Source: Allomuricauda sp.
Lineage (GTDB): Bacteria; Bacteroidota; Bacteroidia; Flavobacteriales; Flavobacteriaceae
NCBI GenBank assembly: GCA_017795045.1
Contig: CP051244.1
Span: 2,130,446-2,194,445, forward strand
Length of the DNA: 64,000 bases
Direction: 5' to 3'
Numbering within the stretch: the stretch's first letter is position 1; each line of letters begins with the position of its first letter. The notes beneath the pieces are model-generated. The model ran no database searches and had not been told where the DNA came from. It saw only the letters and a program-made list of their open reading frames with translations. The position numbers and the translations under genes are program-made. This document shows positions 36,640 to 46,346 of this stretch, piece by piece.

Positions 36640-37293
36640 TCATAATTTGATTCCATAACTCAGATCACCCGCATCACCTAAACCGGGAATAATGTATCCC
36701 TTACTGGAAAGTTTATCGTCTACGGCCGCTATCCATAACTGTGTGTCCTCTGGAAATACTTTTTGTACTTTTTCAACCCCTGGTTGGGAACCGATTACGG
36801 AAATGATATGGATTTTTTTGGGTGTACCGTGGTCTTTTAAAACATTGAGTACATTTTCCAAGGTCTTTCCTGTGGCCAACATGGGGTCCGTTAGTACCAA
36901 GATCTTGTTCTCCAGGGAAGGCGCGGCAAAGTACTTGACCACCACTTCAAAATCATCCGAATTGTTGGGATGGTGCCGGTATGCGGAAATGAACGCATTT
37001 TCAGCTGCATCAAAGTAATTCAAGATACCATGATGTAAGGGTAAACCGGCTCTGAGTACAGAACAAAGGACCAATTGATCGGTACAGCTCCGGATTTTTT
37101 TGGAACCCAATGGCGTAGTGACCTCTTTTTCCTGATAGGTAAGGGTCTTGCTCATCTCATAGCCCAAGACCTCACCAATCCGTTCAATGTTCCTTCTGAA
37201 CCGCATGGCGTCTTTCTGAATCTCTACGTCCCGTATTTCAGCAATAAAGGCGTTCAGTAGAGAAGGGGACGTATCAAAACGGTTGATGATCAT
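36640..37293 (-). CDS. upp: Uracil phosphoribosyltransferase
   Basis: A 217-residue cytoplasmic enzyme that makes UMP from uracil and PRPP. It has the PRPP-binding loop VLTDPMLATGKTLENVL, the conserved SVLRAGLPLHHGIL segment, and the uracil-binding C-terminus GYIIPGLGDAGDLSYG. Length is normal for the family. It is a housekeeping salvage gene that separates the two-component/nuclease region from the first ECF locus. A weak TATTTTTA element on the minus strand (37326-37333) could be its -7 box. Confidence 0.95.
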   Translation of the reverse strand: MIINRFDTSPSLLNAFIAEIRDVEIQKDAMRFRRNIERIGEVLGYEMSKTLTYQEKEVTTPLGSKKIRSCTDQLVLCSVLRAGLPLHHGILNYFDAAENAFISAYRHHPNNSDDFEVVVKYFAAPSLENKILVLTDPMLATGKTLENVLNVLKDHGTPKKIHIISVIGSQPGVEKVQKVFPEDTQLWIAAVDDKLSSKGYIIPGLGDAGDLSYGIKL

Positions 37294-37949
37294 ATTGATG
37301 TAGCGTTAGGATTAAAGGTCTTCCGTAAAAATAGCACATAATGCTCCTGATTTTACATGATATATCACTTATGCCGTTTCTTTGGCTTTCTTGATTTGTG
37401 ATGGGTTTATGATGATGGAGAGGCCACTTTGCCCAGCATCAAAAGCGTAAGATGGTAACACTAGGGTGATATAATGATAATGTACAATTAATTGGGGCGG
37501 GATGGTTTGGAACCGCTTCTTCAAACCAGACTTTTTTGGGAATCCAGAGCATGTCTTGCTTTTAACATATTGTATGTTGTTGTAAATCAAATAAATAAAG
37601 TGTAACTGATTATTTAGCACCTTCATTGATAAAAAAATGGTCAACAATAAGTTATATTAGCGAAATTCTTGATTTTATTAGAGAAAAGCGGTTAAAGAGG
37701 AATCCAGAAACACGACTGTTTTGAAATATCACAAAAAAACATTGTAATTTTAGGATTTTACCCAAAGAATATCGTTAAAAATTTGAAAATTTACAGGAAT
37801 TTTCAAGAATTGGCGGTGATGTACTTGATGATACGCTTAATATAGAAAAAAAATGGATGCGTATGGAACGCATTTGAAGGCATCCAAATACAACAGTTCG
37901 GGTAAGCGACATTAAAAGTATTTCCCCCTATTTTTTCTATCGCCAGAAA
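37294..37949. other. Intergenic region between upp and the ECF sigma gene
   Basis: I see no convincing gene in this 656-base stretch; a 92-codon frame on the minus strand has no recognisable features. It contains a palindrome AACATA-TTG-TATGTT at 37564-37578, a TATATTAG element near 37653 that could be a weak promoter, and a nested hairpin at 37855-37885 (GGATGC/GCATCC outside, ATGCGT/ACGCAT inside at 37857-37873) in the probable leader of the sigma gene. Confidence 0.5.
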
Positions 37950-38558
37950 ATGAATAAAGATTTTTATAGCGCAGAGGACTTTCAGTTTTCCCAATTTAAA
38001 AAAGGGGACAACCGCGCTTTTGAGTTTTTTTTCAATAAGTACTTCAATGATATCGTAGGGTTCAGTCAAAAGTTCATTGGTGATCGGGATAAGGCCAGAA
38101 GCGTATCCCAAGATGCTTTTATCAAATTGTGGACCAACCGGGATAAAATCCGTAAGATAGGAGGCATCCGTTCTTTTTTGTTCACTTCGGCCAAAACCGA
38201 TTGTTTGAACCTGCTTCGCCATAAAAAAGTCAAGAGAAGATATGAATCCTTGAAACTTCAGGAAAAAGAAAGATTATTGGACATGGAAATCCTTGATTCT
38301 TTAAGGTTTGATTCCATGACCTTTTCCGAACTTGAGGAATTGGTGGAAAAATCCATTGCTGAGATGCCTGAAAAATGTAGGCAGATCTTTATGAAGAAGC
38401 GCATGGAGAACAAGAAGAACAAGGAGATAGCCGAAGAAATGGACATTACTCTCAAAGCCGTGGAGGCCAACATGACCCGGGCACTCAAATTTCTCAAATT
38501 GAGACTCGCCAGCTACATTCCCTACATCCTGATTTTAATTTTTTTAACGCTTTTTTAA
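37950..38558 (+). CDS. ECF-type RNA polymerase sigma factor (Bacteroidetes SusC-linked group)
   Basis: A 202-residue sigma factor. Region 2 is NRAFEFFFNKYFNDIVGFSQKFIGDRDKARSVSQDAFIKLW; region 4 is SIAEMPEKCRQIFMKKRMENKKNKEIAEEMDITLKAVEANMTRALKFLK. The C-terminus is strongly hydrophobic (SYIPYILILIFLTLF), which is seen in some relatives and may help hold the factor near its anti-sigma. It is followed by fecR, STN-susC and susD in the same direction, the usual surface-signalling module. Confidence 0.93.
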   Translation: MNKDFYSAEDFQFSQFKKGDNRAFEFFFNKYFNDIVGFSQKFIGDRDKARSVSQDAFIKLWTNRDKIRKIGGIRSFLFTSAKTDCLNLLRHKKVKRRYESLKLQEKERLLDMEILDSLRFDSMTFSELEELVEKSIAEMPEKCRQIFMKKRMENKKNKEIAEEMDITLKAVEANMTRALKFLKLRLASYIPYILILIFLTLF

Positions 38559-38578
38559 AAAAAACTTAACTCGCATAT

Positions 38579-38606
38579 AGGGTAGCAAGTCTTTGAGGTG
38601 TACCTA
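38579..38606 (+). promoter_or_regulatory. ECF-type promoter before fecR 1
   Basis: AGGGT at 38579-38583 and TGTACCTA at 38599-38606 with 15 bases between GGGT and TGTA. The same GGGT-N15-YGTAYYTA pattern is found before fecR 2 (47892) and before the 54550 operon (54461). This supports an ATG at 38629 for fecR. Confidence 0.55.
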
Positions 38607-38628
38607 CTACAAACACCAAAGACTTTCA

Positions 38629-39756
38629 ATGGAATATCGTTTGATAACCAAATACCTATCAGAAGCAGCTTCCGAAGCCGAGGTGGCGCAAATTTTCCAA
38701 TGGATTGAAGCCTCTCCCAGTAACAAGGAGGCCTTCATGGAAATAAAGAAAATCTGGGCCTTGGGCACCAAAGGCGATGAGGACATTGAAAAAGCTTGGT
38801 ATGAAATCCAAGAGCGCCTCAAGATCATTTCGCGTAGAAGAAAAAGAACCAATATCCTTAAATATGCGGCCATCTTTATTGGACTGGTTGCGGGAGCCTA
38901 CGTTTGGTTGTCCCAAGAACCTGTGGAAAATCCAGGATTGATCATTGAGGACAGTGCCGTAGTCCTTAGTACGGGTGACAATACCACAGAGAAACTCAAT
39001 GTGAACTCAGAGCAGAACTTCTCGACCCAAGGAGGAAAAGTATTTGCTACCCAAGTGGGAAACAAAATTGTGTACAATGCCAATGAGTCTATAAAGGAGT
39101 TGGTGTATAATGAGATAAAGGTACCCCATGGAAAAACATTCCAATTGGTGCTTTCGGATGGGTCCTTGGTGCATCTCAATTCGGGCACTTCCATGAAATT
39201 CCCGGTCAATTTTTTACCAGATCAAGAAAGAAGGGTGTACTTGGACGGAGAGGCCTATTTTGAGGTAGCGAAGGACAAAAAGCGTCCTTTTTTGGTCGAG
39301 GCCAACAATATTGATGTCCAGGTTTTGGGAACACATTTTAATGTAAGTTCCTATAAAGGCACCGAACCTTTTGCTGTATTGGTGGAAGGGAGTGTTTCGG
39401 TATCGGATAAGCATGAGGGAGAAAGCTCTAGGGCTTCCCAGGTCATTGTACCCGGGCAAAAAGCATCGTTGACCTCGAATGGGTTTGCTGTTGAGGAAGT
39501 GGATGTGAACGATTACTTGGAATGGAGACAAGGAAGATTGATATTCAATAACGAGTCTTTCCAAGAGATTGTCTACAAAATTGAAAGAAGATATAATGTA
39601 GAGATCAACAACTCCTATACAGAGCTAGATCCCATAAAGTTCAATGGTAAGTTTGGAAACGAAACCATTATTGACCTATTGGATACGTTCAAGGAAAGTG
39701 CTGGATTTGACTACTATATTGAAGATAATAAAGTGATAATTAATCAACCCAACTAA
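38629..39756 (+). CDS. FecR-family anti-sigma factor
   Basis: A 375-residue single-pass inner-membrane regulator. The frame is open from a TTG at 38593, but the ATG at 38629 (MEYRLITKYLSEAASEAEVAQIFQWIEAS) fits the family N-terminus, which binds sigma. A membrane helix (KYAAIFIGLVAGAYVWL) follows near residue 85. The periplasmic FecR domain has VPHGKTFQLVLSDGSLVHLNSGTSMKFP and YLDGEAYFEVAKDKKRPF, then a C-terminal domain that contacts the STN domain of SusC. Its target is the sigma factor encoded just upstream. Confidence 0.93.
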   Translation: MEYRLITKYLSEAASEAEVAQIFQWIEASPSNKEAFMEIKKIWALGTKGDEDIEKAWYEIQERLKIISRRRKRTNILKYAAIFIGLVAGAYVWLSQEPVENPGLIIEDSAVVLSTGDNTTEKLNVNSEQNFSTQGGKVFATQVGNKIVYNANESIKELVYNEIKVPHGKTFQLVLSDGSLVHLNSGTSMKFPVNFLPDQERRVYLDGEAYFEVAKDKKRPFLVEANNIDVQVLGTHFNVSSYKGTEPFAVLVEGSVSVSDKHEGESSRASQVIVPGQKASLTSNGFAVEEVDVNDYLEWRQGRLIFNNESFQEIVYKIERRYNVEINNSYTELDPIKFNGKFGNETIIDLLDTFKESAGFDYYIEDNKVIINQPN

Positions 39757-39798
39757 AAACCACTTGCCAATGAATTAAAACAAACTGACTCAAAAAAA

Positions 39799-39818
39799 GG
39801 GAACGCGGCCACGTTCCC
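39799..39818. other. Hairpin after A-tract between fecR 1 and susC
   Basis: GGGAACG and CGTTCCC form a 7-bp stem with a 6-base loop, directly after a run of seven A. Read rightward it is a stable leader hairpin without a U-tract; read leftward it looks like an intrinsic terminator. An equivalent A-tract plus hairpin occurs between fecR 2 and its susC (49123-49160). Confidence 0.55.
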
Positions 39819-39873
39819 CTAAACAAATGATTTTAACTGAAGGATTGTTAATCAATCAAAATCTCTCAAAATT

Positions 39874-42800
39874 ATGAAAAACAACCATTGGTTTTCCTGT
39901 TTTTTGGAAAACATTTTAAACAAGAACCGAACATTGAAGGTTTCGATCTTATTATTTATATGTGTCTTGTTCAATCTCCATGCGAGTTCATATTCCCAGA
40001 ACACAAAAGTGACGGTGAGTGTGAACAACGCCCCTATTGAAATGGTATTGGGCCAGATAGAGAACCAAAGCAAATTCAAATTCTTTTATAAAACAGGTGA
40101 AGTTGATGTGAACAAAAAGGTGACCATCAACGTAAAGAACATCCCTATAAAAGATTTGTTACACAAAATCTTTGTTGGGGACAATATCTCTTTTGTAACC
40201 GTAAAGAACCAGATTGTCCTGAAGAGCAACAGACCCGCACAGCCTGTCTTTTCTGGAAAAACCCCTATGGCTGATAGGGAACAACCTGCTCCACAGATTT
40301 CCGTTAGCGGGACCATTGTGGACAGCAACGGAGTTCCTATTCTTGGAGCCTCGGTCATAGAAAAAGGGACCACTAATGGTACCGCGGCCGACTTTGATGG
40401 GAACTATGTGCTACAGGTTTCCGGTCCTGACGCCGTATTGGTGTTCAGTTCATTGGGATTCTCTACCCAAGAGATTGCCGTAGGAACCGCCACTACCTTA
40501 AACGTGACCTTGATGGAAGATGCACAGAGTCTTGATGAAGTGGTCATTGTGGGGTACGGTACCCAGCGTAAAAGTGACTTGACCGGTGCCATTTCATCGG
40601 TTTCTTCGGATGACGTACAAGGACAGCCTGTTGCCAACATCAACGAAGCCGTTCAGGGAAGAATCCCCGGTGTAGAGATCACTTCCAGTTCAGGTGAACC
40701 TGGAGCCCCCTTACAGATCAGGGTTCGTGGTATGGGTACTTTTGGAAATACCGGTCCACTATATGTTGTGGATGGTATGCCGGTAAACGTTACCGATGTG
40801 AACTCCATTGACCCAAATTCAATTGAGTCCATGGACATCTTGAAAGATGCCTCTGCTTCTGCCATTTATGGTTCCAGAGCTGCCAACGGGGTGGTTTTGA
40901 TTACCACTAAAGCAGGGAAAAGTGGCAAGCCTAAAGTAACGATAGACAGCTACTACGGTATTCAGGAGTTTACGGATTTCATTCCTTTGTTGAACTCTAG
41001 GGAATATGCACAATTGAACATTGATGCTTCCGCTGCGGCCGGAGCTACGGTAGAACCCGCATTTGCAAATCCTGAAAGCATCACAGTCGATACAGATTGG
41101 CAAAAGGCAGCCTATCAGGCGGCTCCTATCCAAAACTACAATGTATCTATTTCAGGAGGTAGTGAAAATGCCAAGTACTCGGCTTCTGGGGGCTATTTTG
41201 ACCAGGAAGGGATCATGGTATTCAGTAACTTTAAAAGGTATACTGCACGGGTTAAGAGTGAATTCAAGATTGGGGAAAAATTGACTATTGGGGAGTCCAT
41301 TAACCTTAGTAGGGGATTGGGACTCAATATGGGTCAAGGAAACAACTTGGATTTTGCCTACCTATTGGGAGCTTCACCAACCATGCCCATTTTCAGGGAA
41401 GGAAACCTTGGAGGGTATGCTGGTCCAAATGCGGCTGAAACAGGAAGGAACAACCGTGAAAATATTGTGGGTAGAAGGAACTTTAGACGTACCTATACCA
41501 CGATCAATAAGATATTGGGAAGCTTGTATGCCGAGTATCAGATCATTCCTAATTTGAAGTATCGTTTGAACTTGGGTATCAATGCAGGTTTCAATACCTC
41601 TAAATTGTATGTGCCCAAATTTGAGATGGAGAACAGGACCAACCTTGTTCAGCAATTGACCGAGAGCAAGAACGAGTCTTACGAATATTTGGTTGAGAAT
41701 ATTTTGACCTACGATAAGCAATTTGAAGATTTCTCCCTATCCCTTTTGGGAGGTTATACAGAGCAGAATGCTTTTTATAGCAACCTAGGAGGATCTATCC
41801 GTGAATTTCCTAGCAATGAGCTACAGGTAATTGACGCGGGAACAGGAAGCTTCACCATTCAAGGAAATGAGTCTGAGTGGGCTTTGAGATCGTATTTGGG
41901 AAGGGCCAATATTACTGTTTTGGACAAGTACTTGTTCACAGCGACCTTCCGTCGTGACGGTTCCTCAAGATTTGGTAGCCAGAACAGATATGGTAATTTC
42001 CCATCCGTAGCTTTGGGATGGAACATTTCCAGGGAAAACTTCATGTCTGCCATACCAGCCATCAGCAACCTAAAGTTAAGGGGAAGCTGGGGTAAATTGG
42101 GTAACCAGGATACCAATGACAATTATGTGAACCAGACCACTATCAATACCACACCAAGATATATTTTAGGGTCAGGCCAAGGCATAGCTGCCGCTGCGGC
42201 GGTAACCAGTTTGGGTAACCCTGCCTTGAAATGGGAATCCACAACACAGACCAACGTAGGTGTTGATCTAGGATTGTTGGATGGATCTATATTCTTCACC
42301 GCAGATTACTGGGTTAAGGATACTGATGGTGTTTTATTGCGTACCCCGATTTCCGTGGCCACTGGTATTGAAAGATCCTTGGGCCCATACGAGAACTCTG
42401 CAGGGATCAAAAACTCAGGTTTCGAATTCTTGTTGGGATACAGAAAAGATCGTGAGGATTTCAACTATGAGGTATCGGTTAACTTATCCACGGTTAAGAA
42501 CGAAGTCACTAGCTTGGGAGATGGAACAGCATCCATCATCAATTTGGTGAACAATGCCTATAACTACGGAACCTTTACCCGTACCACAGTTGGAGAGAGC
42601 ATGTCCAGTTTCTATGGTTATGTTGCCGATGGGATCTTCCAGAACGATCAAGAGGTGGCCAGCCATGCCACACAGCCTGGTGCCGCACCTGGAGACGTAA
42701 GGTTTAGAGACCTTAACGGAGATGGGGCCATCACGGATGCAGATAGAAAGGTGATAGGAGATCCATTCCCAGATTTCAGCTATGGAATCAACGGAAGCAT

Positions 42801-43287
42801 GTCTTACAAGAACTTTGATTTGAGCTTGAGCTTCCAAGGTGTTGCCGGAAAGGAACTTTACAATAGCCAGAGGGCTTATTTGGAAAGTATGGACGGTGAG
42901 CACGAGCAAATGGCCACTACATTGAACCGCTGGACCGGGGAAGGTTCCACAAATACGTTCCCAAGAGCGGTACGTGGAAATCCTAACGACAACACGCGTC
43001 CTTCAACACGTTTTCTTGAAAATGCTTCTTTCTTGAAATTGCGTAACATCCAAGTAGGGTATAGATTCCCAAAAACTATCTTGGATTCTGTTGGACTGAC
43101 CAATGCCAGGGTTTATGTGAGTGCCCAAAATGTGTTCACCATTACCGATTACTCAGGATATAACCCTGATGTACTTGGTGGATCTGGTTGGGCAACCAAC
43201 GATTTGAATCCTCTAGCAGTAGGGGTTGATACGGGAACTTATCCTTTGCCAAGAACCATACAAATGGGCGTGCAAATAGGATTGTAG
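39874..43287 (+). CDS. SusC-family TonB-dependent transporter with STN domain
   Basis: A 1137-residue outer-membrane importer. A long signal region (to LHASSYSQ) leads to an STN/secretin-like domain at about residues 45-115 (VTVSVNNAPIEMVLGQIENQSKFKFFYKTGEVDV), which signals to FecR. A carboxypeptidase-regulatory-like domain (SGTIVDSNGVPILGASVIEKGTTNGT), the plug (LDEVVIVGYGTQRKSDLTGAI, LYVVDGMPVNVTD, IYGSRAANGVVLITTK) and the barrel ending in QMGVQIGL follow. Substrate binding here should activate the adjacent sigma factor. Confidence 0.95.
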   Translation: MKNNHWFSCFLENILNKNRTLKVSILLFICVLFNLHASSYSQNTKVTVSVNNAPIEMVLGQIENQSKFKFFYKTGEVDVNKKVTINVKNIPIKDLLHKIFVGDNISFVTVKNQIVLKSNRPAQPVFSGKTPMADREQPAPQISVSGTIVDSNGVPILGASVIEKGTTNGTAADFDGNYVLQVSGPDAVLVFSSLGFSTQEIAVGTATTLNVTLMEDAQSLDEVVIVGYGTQRKSDLTGAISSVSSDDVQGQPVANINEAVQGRIPGVEITSSSGEPGAPLQIRVRGMGTFGNTGPLYVVDGMPVNVTDVNSIDPNSIESMDILKDASASAIYGSRAANGVVLITTKAGKSGKPKVTIDSYYGIQEFTDFIPLLNSREYAQLNIDASAAAGATVEPAFANPESITVDTDWQKAAYQAAPIQNYNVSISGGSENAKYSASGGYFDQEGIMVFSNFKRYTARVKSEFKIGEKLTIGESINLSRGLGLNMGQGNNLDFAYLLGASPTMPIFREGNLGGYAGPNAAETGRNNRENIVGRRNFRRTYTTINKILGSLYAEYQIIPNLKYRLNLGINAGFNTSKLYVPKFEMENRTNLVQQLTESKNESYEYLVENILTYDKQFEDFSLSLLGGYTEQNAFYSNLGGSIREFPSNELQVIDAGTGSFTIQGNESEWALRSYLGRANITVLDKYLFTATFRRDGSSRFGSQNRYGNFPSVALGWNISRENFMSAIPAISNLKLRGSWGKLGNQDTNDNYVNQTTINTTPRYILGSGQGIAAAAAVTSLGNPALKWESTTQTNVGVDLGLLDGSIFFTADYWVKDTDGVLLRTPISVATGIERSLGPYENSAGIKNSGFEFLLGYRKDREDFNYEVSVNLSTVKNEVTSLGDGTASIINLVNNAYNYGTFTRTTVGESMSSFYGYVADGIFQNDQEVASHATQPGAAPGDVRFRDLNGDGAITDADRKVIGDPFPDFSYGINGSMSYKNFDLSLSFQGVAGKELYNSQRAYLESMDGEHEQMATTLNRWTGEGSTNTFPRAVRGNPNDNTRPSTRFLENASFLKLRNIQVGYRFPKTILDSVGLTNARVYVSAQNVFTITDYSGYNPDVLGGSGWATNDLNPLAVGVDTGTYPLPRTIQMGVQIGL

Positions 43288-43323
43288 GAAACCGAGGAAA
43301 ATAAATCGAAAAAAATAGAGATC

Positions 43324-44763
43324 ATGAAATATATATATAAAATACTTACTCTTAGCTGCTTGGCCTTATCTCTAGGCAGTTGCGACAAAGATTTTTTGGA
43401 TAAAACTCCGCCAGATGCCATTCCGGTAGACGGGTTTTTTAACTCGGCCGAGCGTGCGGAGCAAGGGGTAAATGCCATTTATGCAACCCTACAGACCACT
43501 GAATTGTATTCAAACACCATGTCAAAATTGTACACTCCACCCACGGGTGAGGTGGTGCTTACCAATACTGGTGGTTATGGATTCAATGATTTTACCTATT
43601 CAGCTGCCGATGGTATCCTAATGGATGTGTACGGAAAACTGTATGAAGGCGTATTTAGGGCCAATACAGTAATCAAGGAAGTACCTTTGATGGAAGACAT
43701 CGATGCTGGCCTTCAGAGTAGGTTGGTGGGAGAAGCTAAGTTCCTACGTGCATTCTATTATTGGCACTTGACCACCTTGTGGAGCGATGTGCCCCTGTTC
43801 ACAGAGCCTTTTGAGGTACCTTCTGATGCCCTTGTGGCCAAATCCACCAGAGCTGCCATCTATGAAGTGATGATCCAGGATTTGATCGATGCGGAAGCAG
43901 TGCTTCCAGAGGTGTACGGAGCTTCAGATTTGGGTAGGGCCACCAAAGGAGCCGCACAGGCCCTTTTGGGAAAAGTCTATCTGTATGATGAAAACTATGA
44001 GCAGGCCGAAGCTTGGCTTGGTGAGGTAATCGATTCAGAGCTGTATGATTTGGTGGAGAACTTTGGGGATGTTATCAATATCAACAGTGAGAACAACGTG
44101 GAGTCCATTTTTGAAATCCAGTTTGCCGAAGTAGGTGAAGGAGACGTTGGTACCTTAAGGGTATCTTACAACAACCCACAGGTAAATGGAGGTTTTGGAA
44201 ACAATTTGCCCACACAGACCATTGTTGATGCTTTTGAAGATGGTGACCCAAGACTCAATGAATCCATATTTATTGATGGGGAAGTTTTTGCTCCTGAACT
44301 GAGCACGGAGAGTTTGAACTTGGACACCTATCAATCCGTATGGTCCGCAACAGGGTACAACCTAAAGAAAGGCTTGTTTCCCGTAATGTATGTGAACAAC
44401 AGAGGTACCAACTTCCCGGCCATCAGATATGCAGATGTATTGTTGATGTATGCAGAGGCTGCCAATGAATTGGATATGAGGGATGTTGCCCGTGATGCGG
44501 TGAACGAGGTTCGTGATCGTGTGGGAATGCCCTTGTTGGATGCAGGAACCACAGGGACCAAAGAAGCTTTGTTCGATGCCATTGTGCACGAAAGACAAGT
44601 GGAGTTGGCCTTTGAATACCATCGTTTCAATGATTTGAGAAGATGGGGATTGGCCCAAACTGTCTTGGGACCCAACGGTTATGCAGAACGAAACAGATAT
44701 TATCCATTACCTCAGGAAGAAATAGATACCAATGAAAACCTTGTTCAAAGACAAGGATGGTAA
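43324..44763 (+). CDS. SusD/RagB-family surface lipoprotein
   Basis: A 479-residue lipoprotein (ALSLGSC lipobox, DKDFLDKTPPDAIP). SusD signatures include FFNSAERAEQGVNAIYATLQ, EAKFLRAFYYWHLTTLWSDVPL, AIRYADVLLMYAEAAN and EYHRFNDLRRWGLA. It partners the STN-SusC encoded 36 bases upstream and captures the oligomer at the surface. Confidence 0.95.
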   Translation: MKYIYKILTLSCLALSLGSCDKDFLDKTPPDAIPVDGFFNSAERAEQGVNAIYATLQTTELYSNTMSKLYTPPTGEVVLTNTGGYGFNDFTYSAADGILMDVYGKLYEGVFRANTVIKEVPLMEDIDAGLQSRLVGEAKFLRAFYYWHLTTLWSDVPLFTEPFEVPSDALVAKSTRAAIYEVMIQDLIDAEAVLPEVYGASDLGRATKGAAQALLGKVYLYDENYEQAEAWLGEVIDSELYDLVENFGDVININSENNVESIFEIQFAEVGEGDVGTLRVSYNNPQVNGGFGNNLPTQTIVDAFEDGDPRLNESIFIDGEVFAPELSTESLNLDTYQSVWSATGYNLKKGLFPVMYVNNRGTNFPAIRYADVLLMYAEAANELDMRDVARDAVNEVRDRVGMPLLDAGTTGTKEALFDAIVHERQVELAFEYHRFNDLRRWGLAQTVLGPNGYAERNRYYPLPQEEIDTNENLVQRQGW

Positions 44764-44815
44764 TTGGTTCATTTTTAATGACAGGGGAAATTTAAAATAA
44801 GTTGAACAGTGAAGG

Positions 44816-44842
44816 GTGCCACATGAGTGAGTTCTGTGGCAC
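44816..44842. other. Stem-loop between susD and the PLP-enzyme gene
   Basis: GTGCCACA at 44816-44823 pairs with TGTGGCAC at 44835-44842 (8 bp, 11-base loop). There is no following T-run, so it is more likely a processing or stability element in the 157-base gap than a terminator. Confidence 0.45.
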
Positions 44843-44920
44843 TCGGTCACTGTCTTTTCAGTACAATTGGGAGGAAATGGACGGTATCATGGAATTGGAA
44901 TAACCCAAAAACAATAACAG

Positions 44921-46165
44921 ATGATTACAAGGAGAAAATTATTGAAAAACTTATCGGCTGTTCCGGTAGTAGGCGGATTGGTAGGTACCGGAATGGTATC
45001 GGCCTGTGAATTCAACAAGACCGACCCGGGAGCTGGAACAGAGGAACCGACCAGGAACTTTTTCGAGGAACTGGGCGTGACCCCGGTAATCAATGCGGGG
45101 GTTACCATGACCTTTTTATCGGGCTCATTGATGCGTCCAGAGGTTATGGCAGCCATTAACTCCACCGCCCATGATTTTGCCAATATGTACCAACTACAGG
45201 ACAAGGTAGGGGAAAAGATAGCCGAAATGCTTAACGTGGAAGCCGCTATGGTGACCTCGGGAGCAGCCTGCGCCATGGTATTGGGTACCGCTGCGACCAT
45301 AACAGGTATGGACCTGAAGAAGAGAAGGCAATTGCCGGACCTTCCCGATCCACGTCCGGAAGTTATTATGCAGAAAAGCCATAGATACGTATTTGATCAA
45401 GCAATCCCTACGGCAGGGGCCCGGATTGTAGAGGTTGATGGCGCGGAAGAAATGGAAGCCGCTATCAATGAAAATACAGTGATGGCTTTGTTCTTTAATG
45501 CGGCAAGAGGCCCCATTTCACACGAAGAGTTTGTAGCAATAGCCAAGCGCCATAATGTACCTACGTTTATTGATGCCGCTGCTGATGTACCCCCAAAGGA
45601 AAACTTGTTCAAGTTTCAAAAAATAGGTTTCGACCTGATTACTTTCTCAGGAGGAAAAATGATCAGGGGACCTCAGAGTGCCGGACTTCTTTTTGGTAGA
45701 AAAGACCTTATTGAAGCGGCCAAGTTCAACCATAGCCCCCATGAGGCTCCAATAGGTAGGCCCATGAAGGTCAACAAAGAGGAGATTTTTGGAATGTACG
45801 CAGCCCTTAAGGCCTATTTGGAAATGGATCATGAAAAGGAATGGCAGGATTGGCTGGATCGTATTGAGAACATTAAATCAAAGATAACTGCCGTTGAAAC
45901 GGTTAAGGGAGAGACCCATATCAGTCCTGGACCAGCAAATGCCTTTCCAAGTATGTTGGTGAGCTGGGATCAAGAAAAAGTGAAAATGAGCCCTAAAGAA
46001 GTAAGCGATGCCCTAAAAGCAGAGAACCCTTGCATATTTACCAATGTAAGACGTGGGAGAGATGGAGCCGAGGATCAACTGAGTGTGGGTGTTGTACTAC
46101 TTAAACCCGAACAGGTAGACTACGTGGCCGAACGTTTGGCCGACGTATTGAGTAAAGCCGTTTAA
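44921..46165 (+). CDS. Exported SelA-like PLP-dependent lyase (Tat-type lipoprotein)
   Basis: A 414-residue fold-type I PLP protein of the SelA-like/D-glucosaminate ammonia-lyase group. The PLP site is visible: Asp218 in PTFIDAAADVPP and Lys246 in TFSGGKMIRGPQSAGLLFG. The N-terminus is MITRRKLLKNL with a hydrophobic run and lipobox VSAC (Cys29), a twin-arginine lipoprotein signal, so the enzyme should act outside the cytoplasm. Members of this group remove ammonia or water from amino-sugar acids or similar compounds; selenocysteine synthesis is not implied. It follows the first ECF-linked SusCD pair and is closed by a terminator at 46279-46310. A longer paralogue lies at 61009-62643. Confidence 0.82.
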   Translation: MITRRKLLKNLSAVPVVGGLVGTGMVSACEFNKTDPGAGTEEPTRNFFEELGVTPVINAGVTMTFLSGSLMRPEVMAAINSTAHDFANMYQLQDKVGEKIAEMLNVEAAMVTSGAACAMVLGTAATITGMDLKKRRQLPDLPDPRPEVIMQKSHRYVFDQAIPTAGARIVEVDGAEEMEAAINENTVMALFFNAARGPISHEEFVAIAKRHNVPTFIDAAADVPPKENLFKFQKIGFDLITFSGGKMIRGPQSAGLLFGRKDLIEAAKFNHSPHEAPIGRPMKVNKEEIFGMYAALKAYLEMDHEKEWQDWLDRIENIKSKITAVETVKGETHISPGPANAFPSMLVSWDQEKVKMSPKEVSDALKAENPCIFTNVRRGRDGAEDQLSVGVVLLKPEQVDYVAERLADVLSKAV

Positions 46166-46278
46166 GGCTTTAAGATATTTGGCCATTGTATATCCAATGC
46201 AATGACCCCGCCGCTCTTGTAGTGGCGTGTAAAATCGAGCAATCATTGGAATTGTTTGGTTAGTTTTTTAGATTGTAT

Positions 46279-46310
46279 GGGGCGCAGGTGACAACCAGCG
46301 CCCCTTTTTT
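46279..46310 (+). terminator. Intrinsic terminator after the PLP-enzyme gene
   Basis: GGGGCGC at 46279-46285 pairs with GCGCCCC at 46298-46304 (7 bp, all matched), followed by six T. It is 114 bases after the stop at 46165 and closes the sigma-fecR-susCD-PLP unit. Confidence 0.85.
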
Positions 46311-46346
46311 GTTTTAAAATGAGCGTGTTAAGATTTTTACGCCATC

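Noticed and set aside
37369-37647. Minus-strand open frame of 92 codons between upp and the sigma gene
   Set aside because: No domain, signal or composition typical of coding sequence; it lies over probable promoter sequence and has no neighbour support.
37900-37921. Possible ECF-type promoter (GGGT then GTATTT) before sigma 1
   Set aside because: The spacing differs by about two bases from the three consistent sites and the CGTA core is not preserved.
44827-45009. Small plus-strand frame before the PLP-enzyme gene
   Set aside because: It overlaps the leader hairpin and the start of the true gene in another frame.
44921-46165. L-seryl-tRNA(Sec) selenium transferase (SelA) annotation
   Set aside because: The protein is exported and no selenocysteine genes are nearby; the fold is shared with ammonia-lyases.
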